DNA of 64,000 bases, taken from NCBI GenBank assembly GCA_002420145.1, contig DIHL01000055.1, forward strand, positions 1-64,000, in the 5' to 3' direction. The position numbers were made by a program, and so were the translations under genes. The stretch is from Bacteroidetes bacterium UBA5697 (GTDB lineage: Bacteria; Bacteroidota; Bacteroidia; B-17B0; Aurantibacillaceae). This document shows positions 35,646 through 44,624 of this stretch, one piece after another. Each line of letters starts with the position of its first letter. Position 1 is the stretch's first letter. Under the pieces are notes generated by a model. That model saw nothing but the letters and a program-made list of their open reading frames with translations. It did no database searches and was not told the origin of the DNA.

Positions 35646-37169
35646 CTAATTGTCTATTAATTGCTTAAAAGCATTTGAAATATTTTCAATCACGTCAGTT
35701 GGAATCATTGCTACTTCTCCCTTTTCTTCTTTAGTAATATCTCCAGCTAAACCATGAACGTAAACACCAATCACACTTGCTTCGAGAGAAGAATAACCTT
35801 GAGCCAACAAACCAGTAATTAAACCCGTTAATACATCTCCGCTTCCACCCTTTGCTAATCCTGAATTACCCGTGCTATTAAAGTAACTTTCGCCTTGTGG
35901 TGTGGTTATGCAAGTATGAGCTCCTTTTAAAACCACATATATGTTATGCTGTTTTGAAAATTCAATTTGCAATTGATGTCTTTCAAAATCATTAGTTACC
36001 GATTTAGTTAAACGTTCAAACTCTTTAGGATGGGGCGTTAAAATTGAATTAGAAGGAATTAGGCTCAACCATTCTTTATTTAAACCAATACTGTTTAAGG
36101 CATCTGCATCAATCACTAAAGGTTTTGTAGAAGATTGCAAAATTGTTTTAACGCTTTGTTGAGTATCGCTTTCTGTTCCTATTCCTGGTCCAATACCAAT
36201 AGCTGAATAAGTGCTAATATCTAATTCGTTAAATTGAATAAATTCATTTCCATTCACTAAAGCCATTGCTTCGGGCACAGACGTTTGCATGATATCATAA
36301 CCGCAATGAGGGACACACACCGTTAATAATCCTGCGCCACTTCGTAATAAAGCATGTGCACTCATAATAGCAGCACCCATTTTACCGTAACTTCCAACCA
36401 CTAATAAACTATGCCCGAAAGTTCCTTTATGAGAAAATTTTTGGCGTGGTTTTATTAATTGTTTGATTACGTCTTCCGTTACATAAAAACTTTGGCAATT
36501 ATTTAGAATCTCTTGTGTCCATTTTAAATCAATATCTAATACATGTCCACTACCCACGTAAAAATTATTTTCAGCAAACATAAATCCAAGCTTAGGATTT
36601 TGAAAAGTTAATGTATGCTGCGCTTTTATGATAGACGAATTCTTATCAGAGTATTTATCTATAAATAAACCAGAAGGAACATCAATAGCAATAATTGCCG
36701 CTTCGCTTAGATTCATCACATTCACACAGTCTGCTGCTAAGCCTGTTAATGGCTTTGATAAACCAACACCAAATAAAGCATCAATAATAACATCTGATTT
36801 TTGAAAGTGAGGCAAATGACTTACATCATTCACTTCCATTAAAAACCTTGGAAATAAATCTTCTAATCGCTTTTTATTAATTAAAAAATCTTCGGAGTAG
36901 TTCTCAGAATAATTAATAATAAATACCTCAACCTTATAACCATGCTCCAATAACTGACGAGCAATAGCCAACCCATCTCCTCCATTATTTCCTAATCCAC
37001 AACAAATTTTAAATATAGTTTCTACATCATAATGCTTCATAATCCATTGCGAACATTTAGACGCAGCTCTTTCCATTAAATCAATAGAAGCAATTGACTC
37101 CGATTGAATCGTGTAAGCATCAATCATTTTAATTTGTTGTGAAGAAAATATAGGTAAGGCTTGTTGCAT
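35646..37169 (-). CDS. nnrD: Bifunctional NAD(P)H-hydrate epimerase / ADP-dependent dehydratase
   Basis: This housekeeping enzyme repairs hydrated NADH/NADPH (NAD(P)HX). The N-terminal YjeF_N epimerase domain (about 1-215) shows CGLGNNGGDGLAIAR and DALFGVGLSKPL. The C-terminal ribokinase-like dehydratase (about 230-505) shows GSYGKMGAA, GIGPGIG, DADALN, LTPHPKEFERL and the signature GNSGLAKGGSGDVLTGLI. At 507 residues the length is normal for the fused form. It faces the ABC operon convergently and is separated from the MFS gene by 44 bases. Confidence 0.96.
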   Translation of the reverse strand: MQQALPIFSSQQIKMIDAYTIQSESIASIDLMERAASKCSQWIMKHYDVETIFKICCGLGNNGGDGLAIARQLLEHGYKVEVFIINYSENYSEDFLINKKRLEDLFPRFLMEVNDVSHLPHFQKSDVIIDALFGVGLSKPLTGLAADCVNVMNLSEAAIIAIDVPSGLFIDKYSDKNSSIIKAQHTLTFQNPKLGFMFAENNFYVGSGHVLDIDLKWTQEILNNCQSFYVTEDVIKQLIKPRQKFSHKGTFGHSLLVVGSYGKMGAAIMSAHALLRSGAGLLTVCVPHCGYDIMQTSVPEAMALVNGNEFIQFNELDISTYSAIGIGPGIGTESDTQQSVKTILQSSTKPLVIDADALNSIGLNKEWLSLIPSNSILTPHPKEFERLTKSVTNDFERHQLQIEFSKQHNIYVVLKGAHTCITTPQGESYFNSTGNSGLAKGGSGDVLTGLITGLLAQGYSSLEASVIGVYVHGLAGDITKEEKGEVAMIPTDVIENISNAFKQLIDN

Positions 37170-37213
37170 AGCTTAAATTTAAAAAATTAAATCCATACTA
37201 AACAAAACATAAA

Positions 37214-38422
37214 TCAGGTTTTGCTATTAGATTTTAATTTATAAAAACCAAAAGCAGATACAAATAAAATAAAACCAAGCACGATAAAAGCCACCTTAAA
37301 ACTACTAGCATCTACTAAAGTTGAAATTAAAAAAGGGCCTGCGGTATTTCCTACACCCCAAGATATGGTATATAAAGCTGCATATTGCCCTCTATTTTTA
37401 TCATTAGCTCTTTGCAACCAAAACACATTCATAAAAGGCATAGCCATAATTTCGCCAACCGTAATAAATAATATCATCACTAATGATATACACTTAGCAT
37501 TTCCTGGAATTAACAACGACAAATAAGAACAAGCACACATTACTAATCCAATTATAATCCACTGTGTGTTTTTATTTTTCTTTTCAAGCGTATATACTAG
37601 TACCATTTCAATGGCAACGATAATGATTCCATTAATGGCCATGATGAGTCCAATGTACTTTTCATTCAAATGCATATCATCTCTAAAATACTTAGGAATA
37701 GTTGTAAATAGTTGAACAAAGCAGCATGAGAACAAAGTCATTAAAACCAAAAACCACAAATAGGTTTTGTCTTTATATGCCGACATCACCTCTGGCACCT
37801 CTTCTTCTTTTACTTCCTCTTTCTTCAGTTGAATATTTGGTCTTAAAAAGTAAAACAAAAGTCCTGCGGCTAAAATATTGGTTAAGCCATCTACCCAAAA
37901 TAATAGTTCATAATCAAAAGCTGCTACTAAACCACCTATTAAAGCACCAACGGCCCAACCTAAATTAATAGCTAAACGATTTAAGGAATAAGAGCGTGTT
38001 CTGTTTTCGGGGGTGCTATAAAACGCAATAGAAGATGAATTAGCAGGCCGAAAGGCTTCGTTAACCATACTCAGTACAAAGATAAAAACACAAATAAGAG
38101 GATAGGACTTTACTTGACCTAAGACAATAAACATTAAACCGCCACCAAATAAAGTAAACAATTGCACTTTGTAAAAACCTATTTTATCGGAGAACTTTCC
38201 ACCAAAGTAAGCGCCAACAATAGAACCCAATCCAAACAAAGCCATCACAAATCCCGCTTCACTTAAACTACGATTCATTTCTTTACTGGTTAAATATAAA
38301 GTCATAAATGGCAATACCATTGTTCCACTTCTATTAACCAACATGATAAACGACAGCAACCAAGCCTCTTTAGAGAGCCCAGTAAAAGATGTTTTATAGA
38401 GAGAAACTGTTTTTGCTATCAT
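37214..38422 (-). CDS. Major facilitator superfamily transporter
   Basis: A 402-residue transporter with about 12 helices in two halves. The first-half loop 2-3 signature is GAYFGGKFSDKIGFYKV, and PANSSSIAFYSTPENRTRSYSLNR lies in loop 4-5. A cytoplasmic loop with KKEEVKEEEVPE sits between helices 6 and 7. It resembles the drug-efflux or MdtH-like group, but the substrate cannot be inferred. The upstream MBL gene ends 19 bases before its ATG, so the two probably share a transcript. Confidence 0.9.
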   Translation of the reverse strand: MIAKTVSLYKTSFTGLSKEAWLLSFIMLVNRSGTMVLPFMTLYLTSKEMNRSLSEAGFVMALFGLGSIVGAYFGGKFSDKIGFYKVQLFTLFGGGLMFIVLGQVKSYPLICVFIFVLSMVNEAFRPANSSSIAFYSTPENRTRSYSLNRLAINLGWAVGALIGGLVAAFDYELLFWVDGLTNILAAGLLFYFLRPNIQLKKEEVKEEEVPEVMSAYKDKTYLWFLVLMTLFSCCFVQLFTTIPKYFRDDMHLNEKYIGLIMAINGIIIVAIEMVLVYTLEKKNKNTQWIIIGLVMCACSYLSLLIPGNAKCISLVMILFITVGEIMAMPFMNVFWLQRANDKNRGQYAALYTISWGVGNTAGPFLISTLVDASSFKVAFIVLGFILFVSAFGFYKLKSNSKT

Positions 38423-38441
38423 AAACCGATAGTAAAACTAC

Positions 38442-39266
38442 TTAAAATAAAGAAGTTTGAAAAGCGACTTGAAGTTTCGCTACTTTTGGAGCCACGAATG
38501 AACCTGTCACATGAAACACTTCCGTTTCTTGCAAACGAGAAGCAACCACTACCTGTGTTTGTTGGGCATGCTTGGTAAACAAATCTTTTACAACTATGGG
38601 GCAATTATTATCCTTAGAAAGATGTGATAAAATTACATGGCTCATTTTATCAGATTTATGATTCACAAATAAATCTAAAGCTTGCTTATTTGATAAATGG
38701 CCTTTATCGCTGCGAATACGCTCCTTTAAATAATAAGGATAGTAACCGCTATCTAATAATCCTTCATCATAATTTGCTTCTAAAAAAGCAGCGTGGCATT
38801 GTTTAAAATTCTCAATGACATGCTGACAAGCAGAACCAATATCCGTTAATACGCCTATTTTAATTCCATTACCCTCTACAATAAAGCTATATGGATCAGA
38901 GGCATCATGACGTTTAGGAAAAGGTGTCACGATTAAATTGCCAATGACAATTTTCTCGTAACTATAAAATGACTTAATTAAAACGTTTTCTAAAACCAAA
39001 TGAGAATTGCTTAATGTTTGTGGCGTAATAAAAACTGGCAAATTATATTTTTTAGACAACGTTTGAACGCCTTTAATATGATCGCCATGTTCGTGAGAAA
39101 TAAATATGGCTTTAATTTTATCCAAAGATAAATCCAAACGCTTCATTCTTAATTCAACTTCCTTGCAAGAAATACCAACATCTACCAACACAGCTTCATT
39201 ACTATTACCTACGTAATAACAATTGCCATTGCTTCCTGAGTTTAATGAAGTGATGAATAGAGACAT
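38442..39266 (-). CDS. MBL-fold metal-dependent hydrolase (YycJ/WalJ-like)
   Basis: A 274-residue metallo-beta-lactamase-fold protein. It begins LFITSLNSGSNGNCYYVGN, typical of the YycJ/WalJ group, and has the dinuclear zinc motif SHEHGDHIKG, a later aspartate in LTDIGS, LEANYDEGLL and the histidine segment VILSHLSKDNNCP. Members are thought to be nucleases linked to DNA repair or cell-wall signalling in Firmicutes; the role in Bacteroidota is not established. It is the first gene of the pair with the MFS transporter. Confidence 0.9.
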   Translation of the reverse strand: MSLFITSLNSGSNGNCYYVGNSNEAVLVDVGISCKEVELRMKRLDLSLDKIKAIFISHEHGDHIKGVQTLSKKYNLPVFITPQTLSNSHLVLENVLIKSFYSYEKIVIGNLIVTPFPKRHDASDPYSFIVEGNGIKIGVLTDIGSACQHVIENFKQCHAAFLEANYDEGLLDSGYYPYYLKERIRSDKGHLSNKQALDLFVNHKSDKMSHVILSHLSKDNNCPIVVKDLFTKHAQQTQVVVASRLQETEVFHVTGSFVAPKVAKLQVAFQTSLF

Positions 39267-39427
39267 GTTTAATTATTACTGGTTATATTTTTTGCTCCGT
39301 TGGAGATTGTTATTATTCGTTGTTGTTATTTTAAAATCAAGATGAGTAATCAAACCCACTGTCTATTTATTTCCTTAAAGCTCCGTAGGAGCTTACTGCT
39401 ATTAGCAGAATGAATATTGTTATTTAT

Positions 39428-39447
39428 TAGCTCCGTAGGAGCGACCT
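39428..39447. repeat. Left REP-like hairpin arm of the transposase unit
   Basis: TAGCTCCGTAGGAGCGACCT at 39428-39447 is the inverted copy (19 of 20) of 39918-39937. It starts 23 bases from, and ends 3 bases short of, the transposase stop codon. Confidence 0.85.
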
Positions 39448-39450
39448 GTT

Positions 39451-39912
39451 TTATTCTATCCATTCAAACAGATATTTCTCGTCATAATCAATTTCAATTT
39501 TTTCCAAAAAATCAAAATATTCTTCTCTAAATGTAGTCTTTTTATGATGCTCTTCTTGACTTAAAATATATTTTATTACAGTATCTATTTGGCTTTTGGA
39601 ATAAGAAAAAGCTCCGAATCCCTCTTGCCAATTAAATTTACCCTTTACCCAATGTTGTTGATTAATAAAATTTGACGAGCCTGCTTTTATATCCCTTACT
39701 AAATCAGATATTGAAATAGATGGGTTTAATCCAACTAACAAATGTACATGATCAGGCATGCAAAAAATGGACAGCATTTTTTGCCCTCTGTTTTGAACGA
39801 TGCCAGTTATATATTTATGCAATTCTTCACGATGAATCTTAGAAATTAAATTCTCTCGACCTTTTACGGCAAACACAATTTGAATGTATATCTGTGAATA
39901 GGTATTTGGCAT
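39451..39912 (-). CDS. tnpA: IS200-like / REP-associated tyrosine transposase (Y1_Tnp)
   Basis: A 153-residue HUH single-strand transposase. The HUH motif is in MPDHVHLLVG and the catalytic tyrosine is in the C-terminal helix VIKYILSQEEHHKK. Other hallmarks are YSQIYIQIVFAVKGRENLIS at the N-terminus and WQEGFGAFSYS. It is full length, so probably intact. No TnpB or ISC partner accompanies it. The nearly identical hairpins at each side in inverted orientation, together with additional hairpins farther out, fit either IS200 or a domesticated REP-spreading transposase. Confidence 0.95.
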   Translation of the reverse strand: MPNTYSQIYIQIVFAVKGRENLISKIHREELHKYITGIVQNRGQKMLSIFCMPDHVHLLVGLNPSISISDLVRDIKAGSSNFINQQHWVKGKFNWQEGFGAFSYSKSQIDTVIKYILSQEEHHKKTTFREEYFDFLEKIEIDYDEKYLFEWIE

Positions 39913-39917
39913 TTTAT

Positions 39918-39937
39918 AGGTCGCTCCTTCGGAGCTA
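39918..39937. repeat. Right REP-like hairpin arm of the transposase unit
   Basis: AGGTCGCTCCTTCGGAGCTA at 39918-39937 is the inverted copy (19 of 20) of 39428-39447. It begins 5 bases beyond the transposase ATG, so it overlaps the probable initiation region and could be bound by the transposase for self-regulation. Confidence 0.85.
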
Positions 39938-40098
39938 TAATTAATATTATTGTTTTAATTCTACAAACAGTATGTCCCGATGGGACGTTATCGAATTGTA
40001 ATGATTGTTTAAAACACAAAATTAAATATTACCCAAAACTACCTTGCTATAAATTGTAGCATTATAAATTAATTTGCTAGAAAACATTTTTAAAAACA

Positions 40099-40128
40099 AA
40101 AAAGCCTCTCAGAAATGAGAGGCTTTTA
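40099..40128 (-). terminator. Rho-independent terminator of gcvP
   Basis: A perfect 12-bp stem (40100-40111 with 40116-40127) with a GAAA tetraloop. On the minus strand it ends in a T-run. It lies 17 bases beyond the gcvP stop. Confidence 0.94.
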
Positions 40129-40144
40129 ATTATTTATTAACTGA

Positions 40145-43015
40145 TTAAGCATTCACTGCTTCTTCCATATACGCTTCAATTGGTGCACAAGAACATACTA
40201 AATTTCTATCACCATAAGCGTTATCTACTTTAGCAACGCTTGGCCAGAATTTGTTGTCACGTACCCAAGTTAAAGGATAAGCTGCTTTTTGACGTGTGTA
40301 TGGTTTATCCCAATTATCAGCAACCACTAATTTACAAGTGTGTGGTGCATTTTTAATCACGTTATTTACTTTGTCAAATTTACCTTCTTCAATTTCTTTA
40401 ATCTCTTTACGGATAGAAATCATCGCTTCACAAAAACGATCTAACTCTGCTTTTGATTCAGACTCAGTTGGTTCAACCATTAATGTATTAACTACTGGAA
40501 AAGCAACCGTTGGAGCGTGGAAACCATAATCCATTAAACGTTTTGCCATATCCGCAACCTCAACACCCGAAGCCATTTTAAATTCATTACAATCTAAAAT
40601 CATCTCGTGTGCACAACGTCCGTTTTTACCTGTATATAAAATTTTGTAGCTACCAGATAAAATTTCTTTCATGTAGTTAGCATTTAAAATAGCCATCTCA
40701 GTAGCCTGTTTTAAACCTTCGCCACCTAACATTTTAATGTAACCATAAGAGATTAACAAAATCAATGCGCTACCATAAGGCGCTGCAGACACAGCAGTAA
40801 TTCCTTTATCACCACTTGTGTTTACAATTTTATGAGATGGTAAGAAAGGTACTAATTTTTCAACTACACCAATTGGTCCCATGCCAGGTCCACCACCACC
40901 GTGAGGGATAGCAAATGTTTTATGTAAGTTTAAGTGACAAACATCGGCACCAATATTTCCTGGAGAAGTTAAACCAACTTGTGCATTCATGTTAGCTCCA
41001 TCCATATAAACCAATCCACCATTATCGTGAATTAATTTAGTAATTTCAGTAATAGACTCTTCGTAAACACCATGAGTAGAAGGATAAGTAACCATTAAAC
41101 AAGATAAATTATCTTTATGTTGTTCTGCTTTAGCGCGTAAATCTGCTAAATCAATATTACCTTTTTCATCACACTTCGTTACAATGATATGCATACCAGC
41201 CATAGCAGCCGATGCAGGATTTGTACCATGAGCAGAAGATGGAATTAATGCCACGTTACGATGAGCATTTCCATTAGCAATATGATAAGCTCTAATAACC
41301 ATTAAACCTGCGTACTCACCTTGAGCACCAGAGTTTGGTTGGAAGCTCATACGAGCAAAACCTGTAATCTCAGATAAATCTTTATTTAATTGCTCGATTA
41401 ACTCAGCATAACCTTGCGCTTGATTAACTGGCACAAATGGATGGATACTTGCAAACTCAGGCCATGTTAATGGCAATAACTCAGAAGCTGCATTTAATTT
41501 CATCGTACAAGAACCTAAAGAAATCATTGAGTGAACTAATGATAAATCTTTATTCTCTAAACGCTTAATATAACGCATCATTTCACTCTCACTGTGGTAA
41601 GAATTAAATGTTGGATGTGTTAAGTAAGAAGATGTACGTTTTAAGTTTGATGAAGAAATTAATGTTGATGTTTTGTAAGACACATTGCTGGCTGAGCTTG
41701 TCGAAGCCGCAAAAACAGAAACGATATCATTTAAATCATTTTGTTCAATGGTTTGGTCCAACGAAATACCAACGTGTTTAGCATCTACTAAACGGAAGTT
41801 AATTTCTTTAGCCTCTGCAGCCGCAATTACTTTAGCTGCATCACACTCAACAATAATAGTATCGAAATATAACTTTGTTTTTACGTTTAATCCTAATCCT
41901 TTTAAAGCTTCAGCAACAGAGTTAGTCGCATTATGAACGCTTTGTGCAATGGCTTTAATTCCTTCTTGTCCGTGATACACGGCATACATACTAGCCATAA
42001 TTGCTAATAAAGCTTGTGCTGTACAAATATTAGACGTTGCTTTATCACGTTTGATATGTTGCTCACGTGTTTGCAAAGCCATACGTAATGCAGGATTACC
42101 TTGAGCATCCACTGATACACCAATAATACGCCCTGGAATTAAGCGCTTGTAATCTTCTTTACAAGTAAAGAATGCTGCATGAGGTCCGCCATATCCTAAT
42201 GGCACACCAAAACGTTGAGAGTTACCCACAACGCAATCAGCACCCCACTCGCCTGGAGGAGTTAATAATGCTAAAGCTAATAAATCAGTAGCCACTACGA
42301 CTTGAACTTCTTTAGCATGTGCATTCGTTACAAATACTTTATAATCGTTTGCTTCTCCGTTAATATCTGGATATTGAATTAATGCCCCGAAGAATGAATC
42401 ATCTAATGATACTATATTAGCATCACCAATCACTAATTCAATACCGTATGGTACCGCACGAGTTCTAACCACATCAATGGTTTGAGAGAAAACTGTCTCG
42501 CTGATAAAGAATTTATTGCCACCGTTGGCGATTTTTGCTTTGCTACGGTTACTGTAAAACATAAATAATGCTTCTGCAGCTGCTGTTGCCTCGTCTAATA
42601 AAGATGCATTAGCAATTGGCATGGCTGTTAAATCCATCACCATGGTTTGGAAATTTAAAATCGCTTCTAAACGACCTTGTGCAATTTCTGCTTGGTAAGG
42701 CGTGTAAGCTGTATACCAACCTGGATTTTCTAAAATGTTACGTTGAATAACTGCTGGTAAAATATTGTTGTAATACCCTAAACCAATGTAAGAACGAAAT
42801 ACCTTGTTTTTTTTACCTAAAGCTTTTAAGTGCTTTGAGTATTGATACTCGCTCATAGCTGGAGCTACTTGCAATGGTTGTTTTAAACGGATACCTGCAG
42901 GCACAGTTTGGCTAATTAATTCATCAATAGATGAAACGCCAATTTTGGCCAACATTTGTTTAATTTCATTTTCACGTGGACCGTTATGACGGGAAACAAA
43001 TTTATCAGTAGTCAT
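40145..43015 (-). CDS. gcvP: Glycine dehydrogenase (decarboxylating), P-protein
   Basis: The PLP-dependent P-protein of the glycine cleavage system, fused (956-residue) form. It decarboxylates glycine and passes the aminomethyl group to lipoyl-GcvH. The N-terminal half has [16 protein letters not shown] and [11 protein letters not shown]; the C-terminal half has [23 protein letters not shown] with the PLP lysine. The linker between halves contains AASTSSAS, coded by the palindromic repeat at 41690-41708. gcvH and gcvT are not in the window. The gene is followed by its own terminator. Confidence 0.97.
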   Translation of the reverse strand: MTTDKFVSRHNGPRENEIKQMLAKIGVSSIDELISQTVPAGIRLKQPLQVAPAMSEYQYSKHLKALGKKNKVFRSYIGLGYYNNILPAVIQRNILENPGWYTAYTPYQAEIAQGRLEAILNFQTMVMDLTAMPIANASLLDEATAAAEALFMFYSNRSKAKIANGGNKFFISETVFSQTIDVVRTRAVPYGIELVIGDANIVSLDDSFFGALIQYPDINGEANDYKVFVTNAHAKEVQVVVATDLLALALLTPPGEWGADCVVGNSQRFGVPLGYGGPHAAFFTCKEDYKRLIPGRIIGVSVDAQGNPALRMALQTREQHIKRDKATSNICTAQALLAIMASMYAVYHGQEGIKAIAQSVHNATNSVAEALKGLGLNVKTKLYFDTIIVECDAAKVIAAAEAKEINFRLVDAKHVGISLDQTIEQNDLNDIVSVFAASTSSASNVSYKTSTLISSSNLKRTSSYLTHPTFNSYHSESEMMRYIKRLENKDLSLVHSMISLGSCTMKLNAASELLPLTWPEFASIHPFVPVNQAQGYAELIEQLNKDLSEITGFARMSFQPNSGAQGEYAGLMVIRAYHIANGNAHRNVALIPSSAHGTNPASAAMAGMHIIVTKCDEKGNIDLADLRAKAEQHKDNLSCLMVTYPSTHGVYEESITEITKLIHDNGGLVYMDGANMNAQVGLTSPGNIGADVCHLNLHKTFAIPHGGGGPGMGPIGVVEKLVPFLPSHKIVNTSGDKGITAVSAAPYGSALILLISYGYIKMLGGEGLKQATEMAILNANYMKEILSGSYKILYTGKNGRCAHEMILDCNEFKMASGVEVADMAKRLMDYGFHAPTVAFPVVNTLMVEPTESESKAELDRFCEAMISIRKEIKEIEEGKFDKVNNVIKNAPHTCKLVVADNWDKPYTRQKAAYPLTWVRDNKFWPSVAKVDNAYGDRNLVCSCAPIEAYMEEAVNA
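41690..41708. repeat. Palindromic repeat inserted in frame in gcvP
   Basis: GGCTGAGCTTGTCGAAGCC (plus strand) is a GC-richer, partly self-complementary sequence inside the gcvP linker. On the coding strand it reads GGCTTCGACAAGCTCAGCC, translated in frame as part of AASTSSAS. Similar TTCGACAAGCTCAG phrases are, to my knowledge, frequent intergenic repeats in Bacteroidota. Confidence 0.6.
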
Positions 43016-43039
43016 ATGTAATTATTTATTTAAGAGGTA

Positions 43040-43047
43040 CAAATTTA
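43040..43047 (-). promoter_or_regulatory. Possible -7 box for gcvP
   Basis: On the minus strand TAAATTTG matches TAnnTTTG exactly, 24 bases before the gcvP ATG. No clear -33 TTTG partner lies 17-23 bases upstream, so it is tentative. Confidence 0.35.
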
Positions 43048-43135
43048 AGGAAATTCCTATGCCTTAAGTAACGTACTTTTCAACCAATTGTTTATAAGAT
43101 TTTTGGGCTGATTTTAAAGGGAGAATGAGATGGCA

Positions 43136-44608
43136 TTACCTAATTGCTATTACAAGAGCTCCAGTATTCTTATAATACTTAACGCCTTGAAATTTCACTC
43201 TATTATTTTTATAAAAACTCAAATTATAAGGCGGAAATAATACTAAATACTCATATTGCTGCAATTCTTTTTGTGAAGCATCCAATCGATTAGGAAAAGC
43301 CGTATTGATACTTTTACCATCAAACTTAAATTTGTATTTATCTGTTATTTGATAGTAGTTGCGATATACGCCAAATAACTCAGGGGCAATGCCTACACGT
43401 TTTGCTCCTATACTATCTAAATAGGTAAAACAGGCTTTTGTATCGGCTTGTTGCCAATAATCAAAACTTTTATGCAAACTAATCGTCATTATAAAATGAA
43501 AAGTGAGTACGCCACTTATTGTATATACAGCTATAGCTTTTATTTTTTGTTTGATTGATACCGTGTATATAAACCCTGCTAATACCATCGCGATTAAAGG
43601 GTAAAACATAAAAGCCGTGCGATACGTAGGATATAAAACGTCAAAACACCATTTATTAAACACCGTTAATGCTAACATAATTAGCAAAACCGAACTCCCA
43701 AAGGTGTACCAAGTACATTTATGTGATTTATGAAAACGTATGCCGTAAATAGCTGAAACCAATACCAAAATACAAAGTATATAGGCTAATACTTGAATAA
43801 CAGATATACTTAAAATACCATCATGATAAATCCAAGTATGCACGTAGCCCATAAAAATACCGGTTACCAAATCCTCCGCACCATAAGCACCTATATCGTT
43901 TGAGCAGCTTGTAATAAACAGCAAGGCCTTTATAACAAGAGCAGAAATTCCAATAACATATATCAATTCCAAATAAAAGAGTTTTTCTCTTAAAAAACTA
44001 AAACCTTGTTTTAAATAGTATTTGTAAAAATAGAGTAAACTAAAAGCGGCGAAAAAATAAAAGAAATTAAAATTGGCAATAGCGGCCATGCCAGCAAAAA
44101 ATAACGATAACAATGATAGATTACGCCCTGCCTTGCCGGCAGGCAGGTTCTTAGTTTTTGACGCTAAAAAATAACAAGTAATGCTCAATACTTCAAACAT
44201 TAAAGCCGTAGAATAGCCACGCGCTAAGGATAAATAATCAATTAAAAAGGGACTTAATACAGCAACCGAAAAAGCAAAAACTTTAGTTGGAAGATCTTTA
44301 AAACTTTTAATCCAAAAATATATAGTGGTTAAAAATACACCTGACGATAATAAAGTAAACCATCGTAATTGACTCGTCTTTTCTAAACCAAATAAAATAG
44401 AGGTTTTCATGGCTAAAAAATTAAACCAATGTGTATTGCCAGTACAAAGAGTTTCAACCCACCAAAAATGTTTAGCATTATAAAATGAATAAGCTTCGTC
44501 ATGAGTCATCACCACACTCACTGCTCTTACTACCACATAAAACATGATAGCATATACCAAAAAAAAGAAAGTGGTATTTGTTATGAATCGTGATTTGATA
44601 TTTTGCAT
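43136..44608 (-). CDS. Multi-pass membrane glycosyltransferase-like protein (GT39/ArnT-like), copy 1
   Basis: A 490-residue protein with about ten to twelve transmembrane helices. The first periplasmic loop holds the acidic motif HDEAYSFYNAKHFWWVETLCTGNTHW, positioned like the catalytic Asp-Glu of polyprenyl-phosphate-dependent glycosyltransferases (GT39/GT83). LSLARGYSTAL and TYRTAFMFYPL are shared with the next gene. It is a tandem paralogue of the 44625-46064 protein, 16 bases apart. An extra segment NLPAGKAG is coded by a palindromic repeat absent from the paralogue. Substrate unknown; surface-polymer or lipid glycosylation is inferred. Confidence 0.8.
   Translation of the reverse strand: MQNIKSRFITNTTFFFLVYAIMFYVVVRAVSVVMTHDEAYSFYNAKHFWWVETLCTGNTHWFNFLAMKTSILFGLEKTSQLRWFTLLSSGVFLTTIYFWIKSFKDLPTKVFAFSVAVLSPFLIDYLSLARGYSTALMFEVLSITCYFLASKTKNLPAGKAGRNLSLLSLFFAGMAAIANFNFFYFFAAFSLLYFYKYYLKQGFSFLREKLFYLELIYVIGISALVIKALLFITSCSNDIGAYGAEDLVTGIFMGYVHTWIYHDGILSISVIQVLAYILCILVLVSAIYGIRFHKSHKCTWYTFGSSVLLIMLALTVFNKWCFDVLYPTYRTAFMFYPLIAMVLAGFIYTVSIKQKIKAIAVYTISGVLTFHFIMTISLHKSFDYWQQADTKACFTYLDSIGAKRVGIAPELFGVYRNYYQITDKYKFKFDGKSINTAFPNRLDASQKELQQYEYLVLFPPYNLSFYKNNRVKFQGVKYYKNTGALVIAIR
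44127..44147. repeat. Palindromic repeat inserted in frame in the membrane protein gene
   Basis: A 21-base GC-rich unit with CCTGCCT and AGGCAGG arms (7-bp stem) around TGCCGGC. It encodes LPAGKAG in the cytoplasmic loop after TKN. The adjacent paralogue runs straight from TTDKK into the matching helix without it, showing an insertion of about seven codons. Confidence 0.75.
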
Positions 44609-44624
44609 GCTTATGATAAAGCTA

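Larger units (their letters stand above)
39295..39986. mobile_element. IS200/REP-type transposon unit with flanking hairpins
   Basis: A Y1 transposase gene (39451-39912) is surrounded by short hairpins, nearly all with a 5-bp stem and a 3-base loop: CTCC-GTT-GGAG (39295-39305), GCTCC-GTA-GGAGC (39380-39392), CTGCT-ATT-AGCAG (39397-39409), GCTCC-GTA-GGAGC (39430-39442), GCTCC-TTC-GGAGC (39923-39935) and GTCCC-GAT-GGGAC (39974-39986). Such hairpins are what Y1 transposases recognise at IS200/IS605 ends or at REP sequences of RAYT systems. The exact outer borders cannot be set from one copy. Confidence 0.8.

Noticed and set aside
35455..35649. 64-residue plus-strand frame over the ABC gene end
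   Set aside because: Runs out of frame through the ATPase gene and through the 35533-35631 repeat; no start context.
40145..43015. gcvP as part of a local glycine-riboswitch unit
   Set aside because: The upstream region (43016-43135) contains no tandem aptamer-like structure; only a possible -7 box is seen.
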